Positions 1 through 14,900 of a stretch of DNA of 64,000 nt are shown here, piece by piece. The stretch spans positions 2,108,001 to 2,172,000 of the forward strand of contig JAGMUV010000007.1 in assembly GCA_020744425.1 (NCBI GenBank), in the 5' to 3' direction. Positions within the stretch are counted from its first letter, which is position 1, and each line of letters opens with the position of its first letter. The translations under genes were made by a program, and so were the position numbers. Below the pieces are notes generated by a model. It saw only the letters and a list, made by a program, of their open reading frames with translations, had not been told where the DNA came from and did not search any database. The DNA comes from Dactylonectria macrodidyma (taxonomy: Eukaryota; Ascomycota; Sordariomycetes; Hypocreales; Nectriaceae).

Positions 1-482
1 AACTTCGAGGTCCATTCCCAGACGCATCTTATGCTCGTATTATGCGCTCCACCAAGCACATTCTGGATGGCTTTTACGCCATGCGTTTGATTACTCAGAA
101 ACGCGGCACGCTCTCTGAGGGCGAACGAGCCTTGCTTGAGTTCACATCAGTCGAGAGGAAGCGCCTCTGCGAGCGCATCAGCCACGTCTTCCAGGTCCTG
201 GCCTCGTGCATCATGCTTGAGTACCCACTGACGGATGCTATCCCCACTGTCGAGAACAATAAGGATCGGCTCTTGGGCAAGATCTACCAGTTCCGTAAGG
301 AGCACATGGGCGCGGAGCTCCTTGGCGCTGGCCACTTCGTCGTCGTAGAAGAGAAGGACTATGCGTTACTGTACGCGTACACACTGGTGACGCTGCAGGT
401 TGCTGCCGAGCTGAATAAGGTGCGGCACGAGATTGAGGGACTGTTTGGCGTACTGCACGAGGAGTCTCTATTGTTGCAGTAA
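1..482 (+). CDS. Bre4-like DUF2421 membrane protein, 3' end only
   Basis: This is the C-terminal part of a larger gene cut by the window edge. The frame is open from base 3, before the first in-window methionine at 42, and ends at the TAA at 480-482. About 159 residues are visible. The stretch LRGPFPDASYARIM at the start, followed by a mostly helical soluble region, matches the C-terminal DUF2421 domain of fungal Bre4/FUSC-like proteins. These are large multi-pass membrane proteins linked to brefeldin A sensitivity and thought to be transporter-like. No membrane segment lies in the visible part, as expected for this end. The gene is convergent with DPB2, whose stop is 314 bp away. The family call rests on recall of conserved segments. 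Transport activity is inference. Confidence 0.72.
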   Translation, partial: LRGPFPDASYARIMRSTKHILDGFYAMRLITQKRGTLSEGERALLEFTSVERKRLCERISHVFQVLASCIMLEYPLTDAIPTVENNKDRLLGKIYQFRKEHMGAELLGAGHFVVVEEKDYALLYAYTLVTLQVAAELNKVRHEIEGLFGVLHEESLLLQ

Positions 483-796
483 ATGGCCGGTCGTTACTGC
501 TGGCGTGGAGTTTTTTGTCATTTCTTTGCGCGTCTTGAGGATAATTTGTTCAACGGTGTTCGGCCCCCTGAGTAACAAAAAGCGAGGCGACTATGTATGA
601 AGAGCATCAAGCACGGTACGCACTGCCTTAGAAGATAAATAACATTATGTTTCACCATCTATACACTGATGCACGCCGTGGCTCTAATGGCCTTAACCAG
701 ATTTTAGTCTCATGTCTGTCATTACCTAGAATCCCATTGATCACGCCCTGAAAACCGCTTCAACTAAGCCCAGTCCCAAGCTACCCGCTTGGAAAA

Positions 797-3178
797 CTAG
801 AATGCGCACTCCCTCAGCCTGCCCGAGCGGCCGATCTCGTACTCGACCCAGCGTGCGACGCCCTTGCGCCCAGGGACGAGCACGCTACCGGGATTCATGA
901 CGTGGCAGCCCTCGTACGTGACACAGAACGGTGGGGCTGTGGTGTCAACCAACACCATCGCCGTGGGCAGTGGATATAGGTGCAAGGCGGACGCGTAATC
1001 CCAGTGGACGGGGCGGGTGGTCTGGCGGAAGGGAGCGAGGTAGCCCTGATCTAGAATCGTCTTGACGAGCTTGTGGGCGGTGTGACGGTCCTGAGGGAGT
1101 GTCGTGGAAGTTGAGACAGCGGGCATCTCAGGGGCGGCGGCATCAACATCCATGGGTCTAGTGGCGGGAGATTCTATAAGGGAGCTGATTTCTTGGGTAG
1201 ACGCTTCCTCACTGGGCTCGGGGTCGGCGGCTGTGGTTTTTAGACGGACCGAGGTGCGGCAGAGACGTGCAGAGAGGTCGTCTCTAAACAAGACGAGTTC
1301 GTGATTGGGGCCAAAGAGGCTGAGCCGGCCGGGGTTGGATGTCCAGACGGCAGCGCCGTTGGACTTGCCCCCGGTCTCGGCGTTGGCGGTTGCGAAGGCG
1401 CGGCGGATGCGGGACGTGAACATGTCCGGGACCGGTTTCCGGGGCAGCGGGACCGAGGCGCCGGCGGTAAAGGCAGAGACCCAGCCGTCGTTGTCGCCGG
1501 GGATGAAGACGAAGGTGGACGACTGGAGCAGGGTAGGGAAGTCACTAAGGGTCGAGGCCAGGGCGTCAAAGTATTCCTTGTATTCGATGCTGCCGCCGCT
1601 GCCACCGCGAGCCATGACGGGATGCTGGGTGAAGTTGCCCGTCAGGACAAAGGTCAGGGGGGTCGAGGCTTCGGGCTCGGCAGCGTAGAGGGCGAGGATC
1701 TTGCGGAGGGCTTGAATGGCCCGAGGTTGGTCGAGGTTCAACTCGCCGATGACGACAACGCGGTTGCGCGAGAGAGCGTCTTCGTCCTGTGACGGTGCGA
1801 GGAGGCGGTTCTCGAGCCGGCGCATCTTGGCACCAACCGCTCGCTCGCTGCCAACTCCAAGAAAATCTATCCAGCCGAAACCACCGCCGATGGTTTGCTC
1901 ATGGCTGCCATCAAGTCCACTGATACCAAGCGTCTCTTTGCGCTTCTCACACGGCGGCTGGCCGATGAAGAAGCCCTGGAAACGGCCGCCAAGCGTTCCA
2001 CCAACACCACTGCTTCCGCCGAGTCCCTTGCCTACAGATTCGTCCTCTTCCTCGTACACGCCGTCCACCAGCACAATCATGCCGGGGCAGAACCAGGAAG
2101 AATCTGCAGGGATGGCCACGGCCTGTGCGAGATCAAGAGCGATGGTACCTGTCAAGTCGCTGATGGCAAGGTCGCCGGTGGGGAGGATGACGAGTTGCCC
2201 TAGCAGCATGTGATTACTGCCATGACGACCTAGCAGGTTGGCTATGGGGGTGAGCTTGAGGGACTGCTGGTTGGAGAGAGAGCGTCGCAGGGTGCGTTTG
2301 CGGGAGGAGGAGACGGCAGATGTTTGGAAGGATTCATTGCGGAGAAGTCGTTGGTGGATGACATTGTAGCGGTTGCGGAAGACGGTGGTTTTGTGTGAGG
2401 CGGGTGGTAGTAATGAAGGAGCCGACGTTTCTCTACGCCATGGTTAGTTCCAATTACGGTTGGACAGTTTTGGGCGAAGACCCTACCTCTCGAAATGCTT
2501 CTTGCCGACATTATATATCAACCTTGGCTGCTCATAGGCGTCAATGACCTTGAGCCAGTCTCGGGGGTCGTTGTGCTTCTCCTCGTCTTCCGTCTCTTCC
2601 TGAACGCCCAATCCAGACATACCAAAGCTGGCATTGCTGTCTCCTCTCGTGAGTGCAGCCGGACGTATGCCCAGCCTGGTGTTGATGACGTCGCCATCCT
2701 TGATATCGAGCATGCTGTCTCCCCGGGGTAGCCCACGCGCGGGGCCGGCGATTTTACCACCACTCATGTTTCCTTCCAGCGTCTTGATAATTTCTTGCAG
2801 CTCCTTGCTGTTGCCCTCCACAATGACGCCGCCGTTGCGGTTCTTCCAGCTCCGGGCAATCTCCTCCAACACCCGTTCGGCGAGGCCATCTTCGCGCCAT
2901 CCTACTCCGCAATGCCGGCCGATGAAGGTGGCAAGCTCTTGCAGGGCAGACGAAGAGAGGGTCAGGGAGTGTTTCTTGGTAAAAGTACGGAAAGCGAGGG
3001 GTCGGAGGGTCGCGGGGGGGAGGATGATAGGGAGGATGGCGGCTTTCGGGGCGTTGACGGCGAAGGGCTTGAGAGGATGGACGGGGGTGCCGAAGGCGGG
3101 AGAGGATGAAGGAATCGCCGAGGATGATGGGATGGGAGGCCGTTGCCTGCGAAATATTGGAGCGGGCGTCTTGTCCAT
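797..3178 (-). CDS. DPB2: DNA polymerase epsilon subunit B (Dpb2)
   Basis: The CDS is complement(join(797..2432,2487..3178)), 775 aa. The single 54 bp intron splits an Arg codon, and the joined frame reads KHFER-ETSAPSLLPPASHK. Dpb2 is the essential second subunit of the leading-strand polymerase and links it to the CMG helicase through GINS. The N-terminal region (residues 1 to about 230) carries the Dpb2 fold with FTKKHSLTLSSSALQELATF. An OB-like segment begins near 305 (MLLGQLVILPTGDLAISDL). The C-terminal half, about 455-740, is the calcineurin-like phosphoesterase fold typical of B subunits (VVVIGELNLD, FVLTGNF, FVFIPGDND). It is inactive in this family. The start ATG at 3178 is the first in frame. 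The gene is divergent from the gene at 3640 with 461 bp between start codons. Confidence 0.9.
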
Positions 3179-3639
3179 TGTGGTGATTTGTGGTTATATC
3201 CTCGGCATGATATGTGTGCGGGGTGTTGGTGAATATGAATTCGGCGTCGCTAAGTTGACTTGGAGATTTGGACGATTCGGCCCTGACTGTGGTCCCGCAA
3301 TTGTGTTGAGGTCGCATCTGGTCTGCACCGCGTCGACGGGACGCGTCTTAATTGATTTCGCATTATTGAATACACCTGATAGGCGAATATCCCGCGTTGC
3401 ACCAGTGACCTCATCCATCGTGGGGCCGTTTTTGAAGCTCCGAGCTCCAGATTGACGAAGCGACGACAAAGCCAATTGCACCAATTCTTGGGACTTGGAA
3501 TTGATGCCAACATGTTAACGGCCACGTTTCGCTTCGCTGCCCGGAATAGGGTCATGTCCTATCGGGCATTGTCCAGCCTCTCAAGCAACCCAGCTATCGT
3601 CAGTTGACCGAGTACGAAGCACCGTTTGCGCAACGCTAA
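3179..3639. promoter_or_regulatory. Shared divergent promoter of DPB2 and the gene at 3640
   Basis: This 461 bp stretch separates the ATG of DPB2 (minus) from that of the unknown gene (plus), so both promoters and 5' leaders must fit here. I see no clear TATA box. Open frames running through it on both strands look like extensions of chance and have no family signature. Co-expression of the two genes is an inference from the spacing only. Confidence 0.5.
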
Positions 3640-4317
3640 ATGTTGTCAAAGAAAGTCCTAAACAACCCAAATTCTCCCTTTACGCATGTGCTGAGCTACC
3701 TCGAAACCGAGCCTCCGTCCGAACGCCTAGCTATTGGAACCACGACAGCTAATCCTCCTACGCCCCAGTCCTTTTCTGAGAACCCCAAGTTTATCACCAT
3801 TCTTAACGAGGTGGTGACCGAGTACGGCCATGAGGACGAGGACCTGATCAACCAGGCGCGAGCTTTTGCCAGTCCCGGCGCATTCAGCATCGGCGCAGGT
3901 GGAGGGGTGTTTTTCGGTGCGGCAAAACGACCGAATAAGCGGCCCAAGCGACAAGGTGGTAGCAGTGCTGGAGACTCGAGCGCGAGTGCGCAGACGGAAG
4001 CCAAAGGCGCCGGACAAGCGCGAGGAGGATGGGTGCATCTCAGCGACCGACGGAACCCACCAGACTTTGGACGAATTGCGTGGCCGGAGGATATACTGGG
4101 GAGCGTCGAGGTGGACGACACTGGGACCATCATTGGTAAGGTGCAGCCCAGCGGGACGTATCGCGTCTTGACGAACGCGGGAATGTAAGTTACCATGAGA
4201 GTTAAGTGAGTATAGTTCTTACTGACATCGCACTTTAGTTTAGGGCTGAGTCCATTTCTACAGGGCAAATTGGTGGATAGGCTGAGAAAGCAAGAAGCCA
4301 AGGACCGCCATGGTTAG
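3640..4317 (+). CDS. Conserved fungal protein of unknown function
   Basis: The CDS is join(3640..4184,4239..4317), 207 aa, with a 54 bp intron (GTAAGT..TTTAG) inside an Ile codon. I do not recognise a named domain. The N-terminal 75 residues look folded and helical (FTHVLSYLETEPPSERLAIG, FITILNEVVTEYG). A glycine-rich linker follows with a basic nuclear-localisation-like patch KRPNKRPKR at 96-104 and a Ser/Ala-rich stretch. The C-terminal 75 residues form a second compact block (GGWVHLSDRRNPPDFGRIAW, QPSGTYRVLTNAGILGLSPF). The two conserved-looking blocks and the good splice signals argue for a real gene. The divergent arrangement with DPB2 and the basic patch make a nuclear role possible, but nothing in the sequence proves it. 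Confidence 0.75.
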
Positions 4318-5878
4318 GATTGAGGTTTGCTGGAGGGTACTCTTTTACTGTCCCCGGGCATGCTGTTTGTAAGTGGGACAGGGGCGTTTACATGACATGG
4401 GATGGAAAAGTTGATGTTGAAACCAAGTGTATGATGTTAGTCAATCCTACAGTTGTCAAAATAGCAACGCAAGGTCGAGGCTTGGAGCGTCCTGGTAGCA
4501 TCGTCGTTGTGAAAGATGCATTGGAGGTTATGGACCGACGTATAGCAGTCCCCACGGCCTGGTGATGGCAGCCTGGCAGTCGGGCCATTGTAGTCGCAAG
4601 TAACATGGAGGTCTAGCTTCCGATTCTACTCTTGAGGCACATGTCTATCCAAGTCTACGGTCTGTCTACATTTAGGCTTGTCTCGAACCCACTCCCGCTG
4701 GCTTTGACAGTGTCGAGTCACGATTAAATGCTAGGGTCTTCTCCTCTTTGAATATATCCATGGCCAATGCGACAAGGGTTGAAGTAGTGACTATACATCG
4801 TTCCAGGATCCCGAACTCGTGGTGAGGAATTGCGCAGCTTTATTGTTGTTGTTGAGACAAGGCTGCTAGCTGTTGAATGAGGCGCTACAAAACAAGAAAA
4901 AAAAAACCGACGAGTTGACGCCCGAGTCCTAGGCTAGAAATGAATGAGGCCAGAAGTGCATATCATGAATGGGCTGATGGCTGATTTTCGCAGGCGAACG
5001 AAGCCCCAACAAAACAAGTGCACTCGCCTCACTGTTCTACATGGTCGAGGAAACCAGGTTTGTGGTGTGCAAATGTGCACTTTTTGCCAGATGAGATTTC
5101 GCTTCATTGTGCCTCACTAATAAAGGCATCCCATGCCTGTCTCAACGAGGGAGGGGGTCGACGCATTTTTGTAGGCGGCGCATGCAATTGTGTGGTAGAC
5201 CTAAGATAATGGGACAAGTTGGGGCCAACGGTTAGCGGGCCTAGGTGGTTTAGGCAAGGCGCTGGAGCTGTAGGGACACCACCATAGGTCTCTAGCCTGC
5301 ATTGAGCTGTAGCCTGCAGGTAGCCTGTGCGCAGCCTGTAATCAGACCTCGAGTCCTGGGTGAGCGACCCCTCCACCAAGTCAACCCAACCCAACCCAGC
5401 CCACCTTGGCCGTCATGCGGGCGTCCCCTCCAAGGAATCGACAGCAGCAAGCGACAGTCTGACAGATGCAGCGCCCCTATAGGTGTCAAGTACCGTAATT
5501 ATCATAGTTGATGATCGATAAGACACTGCCGATCTAGTCGGATCATCTCCCTCATCTCATATTTTTCCCTTTTCCTCCTGCTCTTCGCTATTTCCTCCTC
5601 AAGGCCGCCTCTCCTGCCGCCCCGTCTCCGCCTCCGCATTCTCTCGCCCGTCTCCACCAACCAGCCGCCGCTTCGATCAAACCCTCACCCCTCCTAGCCC
5701 TCCTCTTCCTCCTTGCTGTCACCGTCGCCGTCGTCGTCACCGACTCGTCGCCACTTTATTATCGACATCTCTCTCCTCCGCCGCTCCCTGGCCTCTGCCT
5801 AGGCTATCATCTCCCCTCTTCCCGCTCACCGACGCTCGCCTACACCTCTCACCGAAGCTCACCACCACATCCGGCATC
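4318..5878. other. Intergenic region and pyrimidine-rich SNF1 leader
   Basis: No gene is visible in this 1.56 kb. Positions 5290-5340 hold four loose copies of a TAGCCTG-like heptamer. From about 5530 to 5878 the plus strand is strongly C/T-rich with few A, which is typical of 5' leaders and core promoters of filamentous-fungal housekeeping genes. It probably contains the SNF1 transcription start. Confidence 0.5.
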
Positions 5879-8164
<2,286 letters not shown>

Positions 8165-9089
8165 AAGAATGACCATGGTCACTTGGCACACAATCTTGCA
8201 CAAAGACTCACACAATGATCACACACACTCAACGCTGACGCCCGTGTCTCCTACCGCGTACGCAGCCCCATGGCCTCTACCGCCGGGCAACCTCCGAAAT
8301 GCAAGACCCAACTACCTCTTACCATTGCCGAGCAGCGTATGAAGTAACCGGTGAGGAAAACTGGACCCGTTGGCCGTTTTCAGGGGGTGGAGCGAAGAGG
8401 CTTGCCATGGTATTATTAGGTCAGTAAACCGCAGTGCGTCTCGGCGTCCCGGACGGGCGGACGGGACAGATAAGGCGGGTCCTGGGATCGGATCGGATCC
8501 GCAACGGGGAGGGCGTTCGGCAGTAATGAATGCACAGTAGTTAGTACAGTACTTCGACGCTGGCTTAGAGCATGCCGTGGTAATACAAGGACGAACGTCT
8601 AGGTGCGCCTACTTTCGAGTTGCTCTATGGCATCTCGATGTTGAGGTGGATGCGGCAGATTAGTCGTTCCAAATAAGAGAGGCCATAGGACAGAGAGAGG
8701 GAGAAAGACAGTATCCTGGGGAGCTCCTCGTTAAGTAGTTTGAACAGTAGCTTTGATCCTTACAGAGTCGTGAGGCTAATGACAGCGGATTCAATACTAA
8801 GCATATGATTTCGATATTCGTTTGATGATGCAGGTTTTGTAATTCTTCTACTAGTCTAAGCAGATGATTGTTCTACCGTTCAAGTATAGGAGGCATGGCG
8901 ACGTGATGTGATAATACGAAATTTAGAAACCAGAGACCCCATGCTCGGTGTGATGCCGCATGAAACAAATGGCTGTGTAAGAGGAAATGCCCAACCCAGC
9001 GCGACAAAAATAAATCCAGAAAAATAAAAGGCTATTCACTTTTTGTTGGCTTCCTCCTCCTCTTCTATTCCCGTGATAAAGCACATGTC
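8165..9089. other. Intergenic region between convergent SNF1 and ICL1
   Basis: This 925 bp stretch should hold the 3' untranslated regions of both genes. There is no open frame with coding character, and no RNA gene was recognised. Confidence 0.5.
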
Positions 9090-11086
9090 TCAGTGGAACT
9101 GATCCTCAGTGACACCCGCCCCCATGGCAGCGGTCGAGCTGATGCCGCCGGTGACCATCTTCTGCAGTTCGTCGACGTAAGTAGCGCCGCTCCACTTCTG
9201 GTGCTTGACGACGTCGACCTTCTCCTCCATCTCGGGCTCCTGGACGAGCTCGCCGTAGGCGCGCATGCCGATGGAGGAGTAGGCGCGGGCGAACTGGTCG
9301 CTGATGAGGGCCGTGGTGTGGAGGCCGGCCAGCGTGATGAACTGCCAGCAGTAGCCGAGCGAGGCCAGGCGGCGGATGTAGGTTTCTTGCTCGTCGCGGG
9401 GCATGGCGGTCTTCCAGTTGAAGGAGGGGGAGAGGTTGTAGGCGAGCCTTGAAAGAGGAGTGTTAGTGATATGTTTGGATGGTGGAAGTGTATAAGTGAT
9501 GGGAGGGGACATAAGTCTGATACCCAAAAGGATATTAACAGTAGGAGCGGGGTATAAAAACTCACTTCTTCTCGGGCCATACAGCATGCACTCCGTTGGC
9601 AAACTCTTCAGCCTGGGCATAGTCGGGCAGCTTGCTCTCCATCCAGATGGCGTCAGCGTAGGGAGCATAGGCGATGGCTCGGTTGACAGCGCAATCGCAG
9701 CCACCCTTGAGACGGAAGTATCCCTCACGGGTCCTCGGGGCATCCCAATCGAAGAAGACGTCCTGTCCGAGGAGCTTGCGGGCGAGGGCGCGGGCATCGG
9801 AGTTGCTGAGGCCCTTTGCGGCGGCCTTGTACTCGGCCTTGAGGCCGGCCTTGTCGGCGAAAGAACCGGCGTCGATGGCGGCGGCCACGGCGTCGTCGAA
9901 CCGGAGCAGGTTGGCGGCCTTGAGCCACTGGTCCTCGATCTGCTGCAGCTCGGCGCCGAACTTGCCCTCGCGCTCGGCCGCGATCATGAGGTCATTGAGA
10001 GGCTGAAGCGACGGGTTGGTGTTGCCGATGATGAAGGCGTGGTCGCGAGGGTCGATGGTGGTGGTGATGAGGGTGGCGGCTTCGGCGTCGGTGCGGGCGA
10101 TGGCAAGGAGATCAGAGCCTGTTTATATGTTAGGAGGCGATGTTTTATCGAAGTTGGGATTGTGAAGCTATACCCATGATGTCGGCCTGCGCACGAATGG
10201 CCACAAGACGGTTGATGTGCTCGCTAATGGGCACCAGCACCTTGCCGGCCATGTGGCCGCACTTCTTAGTACCAGGCGCCTGGTCCTCAATGTGGATGCC
10301 AGCAGCGCCCTTCTCGACGAAGAGCTTGGTGAGCTTCATGACGGCGGTGAGGCCTCCGTGGCCAGTGTCGGCGTCGGCGACGATGGGGCGAAGGTAGTCG
10401 ACGTTGGCGAGGTTGGCGCGCTGGGCCTTGGGCACGCTGAGGCGCTCCTGGCGCTGCTTGCGGTCGTGGAAGAGCTGGGCCATGAAGAGGTGGCCGACCT
10501 TGTTGGGGACGGTGGTCTGGCGAATTTGTTAGATTTTTATTGATTCTTTCTCGTGGTGTCATGATGTGATGAGGGGTGGTCATGATGATGATGATGTAAG
10601 TGGTGGTGGTGGTGACACCAGATTGGTAAAACTCACGTAGGGATAATCAGCCAGATCAGGGCCGGGCTCGTCCGACGCCGAAGCCGTTGACGATGATTGC
10701 CAACCAGAGACGTAGACTGTGTCGAGGTACTTGGCCATCTGGGTGACCATGGTAGGTTCTAAGCAGCCGTAGGTGTAGCTAGCATCGCGGGTCTGTTTTA
10801 TGTGTCCGTTAGCCTCATCCTCCTCCCAGCCTCAAGAAGGAGAAAGAAAACTCACCTCGAATCGGTTCTCAAGAATCTTCCACAACTTCTTGGCCTGGGC
10901 GTTGCTGGGGTAGTTAACGGGCAGGTATCCGCGCTTGGAGACGATCTGCTCGGCGGTAAAGGGCCGCTTGGTGTGTCGCCAGCGCGAGTCGCTCCACCAT
11001 GCCTTGACCTGGGCAACCTCCTTCTGGAAGAGCTCGTCCTCGATGTCAGGGTTGACGGAGGGGTTTATCATGTTGCTAGCAGCCAT
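9090..11086 (-). CDS. ICL1: Isocitrate lyase
   Basis: The CDS is complement(join(9090..9447,9566..10118,10174..10516,10637..10792,10856..11086)), 546 aa, the usual fungal length. It cleaves isocitrate to succinate and glyoxylate, the first step of the glyoxylate shunt needed for growth on acetate and fatty acids. The active-site signature KKCGH is at residues 213-217 ([11 protein letters not shown]). The substrate-binding blocks [25 protein letters not shown] and [16 protein letters not shown] are present. The C-terminus ends VTEDQFH and has no classical PTS1 tripeptide, so peroxisomal import, if it occurs, would need another signal. Four introns of 118, 55, 120 and 63 bp all have GT..AG ends and keep the frame. 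The upstream region is unusually long (3.8 kb). Induction by acetate and control by SNF1 are known for the family and are not visible here. Confidence 0.96.
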
Positions 11087-11970
11087 CTTGGGCGAGATTG
11101 TGTATGAGTGTTTGTGTGAGGGGGGGGGGGAGGGAGCGCGAGAGGGAGGGAGGATAGAGAGTGCTCGCGTGTAAGTGAAGCTATTTTCACGTGTCAGACT
11201 GGAAGGTATCGCAGTGGAGGCAGCAGAAGCAAGAGAAATGCCTGGGGAAAAAATGAACAGCAGATTGATGTCTAACAATTCAAAACGGTGGAATAGAAGG
11301 CGGGCGAGACTGATAATAAGTACAATCCAGACCGGGAATGACAACTTCCATCCATCCATCCATCGACCGAGCGGAGGAAGAGACAAGCTTGGTGGCAAGC
11401 CGGGGGGGGAGGGGTGTGTCTCCATCCCTCCGCACCGAGGGGATGGGCGCCGCGGCTCTTTCTCCAACTTAGCGAGACACCAATCGATGGGCTCAAACGA
11501 ACTGGGGGATGACTCTCTGGACCTCGTCCGGAACCGAAAAAAAGGCCCAGCTCGCTCTCATCAGCTAGCGAGGGAAGCCCGCATGACTTGGTTGAACTTT
11601 TTGGCGGCAAGCCGAGTGGGCAAGGGGCCAAGCCGGACCCACCAACTCGAACCTACGAAAGGCGTCCCGTCCGCCGCACCGACGACCGACCGACCGGCCG
11701 CGGCTGTGGATGTGGAGAATGAAACATTGGCAAGGGGGAGTCATCATGATACCTGTAGAATAGATATTGGAGAATAGATGTTGGATAATAGACATAGTGG
11801 AATAGACTATGAGAAATAGATTCTTGTTGAACCCCAATTGCTTATCCTCTACTCTCTGCTCTCAAGTCCCGGCTTCGGCCTCTTCTATTCCAGTGCCAAT
11901 CGCTTCTCTTCTTCTCCCACTTTAGCAGAAATGCCAGATAGATAATTAGATACCTACCCAAAGTCGGTCA

Positions 11971-12010
<40 letters not shown>

Positions 12011-14900
12011 GTCAGCTCGTCATGTTCTATCAGTCAGATGCCCCCCTCGGAATCACCCCGAGCAAGGAAACCCAGTTTTTGAAACCGCCCCTGCTACTGC
12101 TGGCAGGCTGGGACTCTTTTTTCCTTCTCCTTGGGTGTTGGCCCCTCCAGGTAAGTTACAAGTTTCCATTAGCTTCACCTCGGAAGTAGCCCAGATTCCC
12201 ACACAGATCTAGCAATCCAATCCCCTCCCCCAGAAGACCGAAGAGAACAGACGCCAGCTGCTAGTCGCACGCCCCAGGCGGTTTTCCTTGAACCCCGGGC
12301 ATGGTCCGTCGCAGGGTCGTTTCTGCCCCCGGAGTACGTACCTCCGGACACTCGCCGAGGGGAGGTTTTCGGCCCTGGCATCTGTAAGTCCAGCGGGCTG
12401 TACCTTGAATTGCGTACATATCCCGTGTCATTGTTAAAACGCCTATTACCTCTCTACCCTTACCTAGGTCTACATATTCCGGAACTGCATGTCCAGCGTC
12501 TCATCAGCATGCACCTTTGACGGGCAATGCCTGACCAGGTAGGGGTGGGGGTAACTTCTCCAACTACGAACAACAGTGGCACAACGCAACAATCAAGGGC
12601 ATTCACATGAAAAAAAATCTGGATGAAATTGTACGATAATTGTTATACAACTTTAAATCCATTTTTCAGGTCATTCTCTCTAAAATCGAGGCTTGATTCG
12701 TTGCACCACAAGGTTCGAATCAAAGCTGTACATCCAAAGATGATGACACATGACGTCGCTGGTTCCTCTTTCGGCTCAAAGGGGACCCGCGCTCCCCAAG
12801 TCCAGCCAGCAGTGTTGCCGCCATTGGCCGAGGTGCCGACCAAACATGCACATTCACAGGCTTTGACAATAACACAACTCTATGTAGTATACAGCCTCAT
12901 CATGCGGCTCAGCTTTCTCCCATTGGTATATACAGTAATTACTGCATCAGGCTTTGTACAGGGATGAGCTGAGCTGCCGCCCGGTACTGTACTGTACATT
13001 GGCATCTTGATTGGTATGTATCTTGATGCAGCAGGTATCTATCTATCATATCCATCCATGCTGCATGAGTAAAATTCTGGTCCACGCCCGCAGGTACAGA
13101 AGGCCATGGCATCTGACTCTTTGACTCTCTGGCTCTTGCGTTTGGGTTTGGCCCTAGATGCCCGCTTCTGGCCCTGCTCCCGGAGCCGTTTCGGAGATGC
13201 GGGGTGAAGACGGGGTTGCACGAGCCAGATCCCCGAGGTTCGTTCACCCGCCTCACTCACCTCGCTCCCTCACCTTGACTCATACAAGCGCCCTTTGCCT
13301 ATGCATCTCGTTGTCTTTGCCCTGATCCATCTGTCATGTCTATGTCATAAACTGGCTCAATGTTTGATACCATATTCTGAACTTTTTCGCCTATCCTCAT
13401 CTCCACATCCATCTCCCATCACCCAAACAAGTCTCCGAGAGATACACATTTCAAAGACAACTTGGAACATACCATCGTCTCCTTAATGCACTTACTCTGC
13501 ACGATATTGCAGCAATTCCAGACTCTCGGCCTACCTCCGTGACTCCAAAAACGCCATTCCCCATCATGCCCGTACCCGCCCCCGGGGAGCGGAACTTGTC
13601 CGAGAGCCGCCTTGCCCGGGGCAGCGGAGGTCGCTGGCATGTGAACCCGCGACCAGATAGATCTACCTACCTATGCATCTGCTTAACACAGTAATACCAG
13701 ATCTATCTTGCCCCATCATCATTGTACCCTCTGAGATACCATGTCACGCCCTCCCTCTCCTTCCCTCCTTTCTTCATTTGTTCGGTCCTCCGAGCATGAG
13801 CCTCCGCCACCGCCCAATCAAGCATCTTCTCCTCCGAGTTGCAGTCCCGTGGTCCAGACTCGAGACCATCGTAGCCAACCCGCATGCATTTTACACACTC
13901 CCTCGCCGTCGCTTCCCCTGTTTCGTAGAGGATATTCCTGATATTCACCACTACCTAACTTACCACATACGTGTACATGTCTGAACACCCTTGGGACCTA
14001 CAGTACATGCAATGTAGCTCGTTGTGAACCGTGACGTTTACACCACTAGACCCAGTCCCGCAAGCAGTCACAACATCTCTTGTTCCACTTACCTCGGCGA
14101 GCCCATGCCCGATGCCGAAATCCCATCTCATTCTCCCATTTTCTCTGTCCCTTGACTTTACTTGTGCTCTTGCCCATCACTGCCATTTGTCTCACGTGCC
14201 CTATCGCCTTGTTAGGCCACCATTTGCATATCCTGTCTCGGCCAATTCCCGAGCTTGTTCCCTATCATCCTGCCATCTGCCATCCGTCGTCTCCGTCTTC
14301 CATTTCCAGTCGCATCCCATGCATATCCGTCTACAAGCGTCACATGCAACAACAGAGACTTTTACTTGCCTAGATAACATCATGTATGAGTTATTGCAAG
14401 TCCATACGCGCCGGCGATGATTCCATGACTTAACATTCGATTCCATACCAGGCTTGCCACATATTTGAACCAAACCATCGAGTGTCCACCGCCATGACCC
14501 TCGGCTCATGCAGCTCAGATGTTATTGAAGTATCGGCATTTCGACTCTGGCATCCCGGCATCCGCTGCCCCACCACATGTCCTGTCCAGATTGTGCCAAT
14601 GTTTCTCTTCCCAGTTCAAAGCATTTATCCGACCTTCTGCAAAACCTCCCATCTCCATCCCCCTATCCGGTAACCACACCCAGGTCACCCTATGTTTTCC
14701 ATGTGTTTTTTTTTATTCCCTTCTCACCACTTCCAAGGACTCAGAACTTCACGTCTTCTTGTACACATGACAAAGCCAACCCAGAACCCGACATCATCAT
14801 TCTTACCCCGACCTTGTCAATATCCTCACATGTTCGCATGCCAGACCTGCAATATCCATCCATCCATCCGAGTCCGCTTGTCACTCGAGAGCGCACCATT
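11087..14900. other. Long intergenic region upstream of ICL1
   Basis: This 3.8 kb contains the ICL1 promoter and leader and, at the right, the 3' end of the trehalase transcript. Short open frames occur on both strands, but their composition (Ser, His, Pro and Leu from C/T-rich DNA) and lack of family features argue against coding. An AC microsatellite is listed separately. I cannot exclude a non-coding transcript. Confidence 0.5.
11972..12008. repeat. (AC)n microsatellite
   Basis: An uninterrupted run of about 18 AC dinucleotides lies 0.9 kb upstream of the ICL1 start codon. Such runs vary in length between strains. Confidence 0.95.

Noticed and set aside
2634..3455. A 273-codon plus-strand frame opposite DPB2 exon 1
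   Set aside because: It is the antisense shadow of a Ser/Pro-rich exon and runs through the shared promoter.
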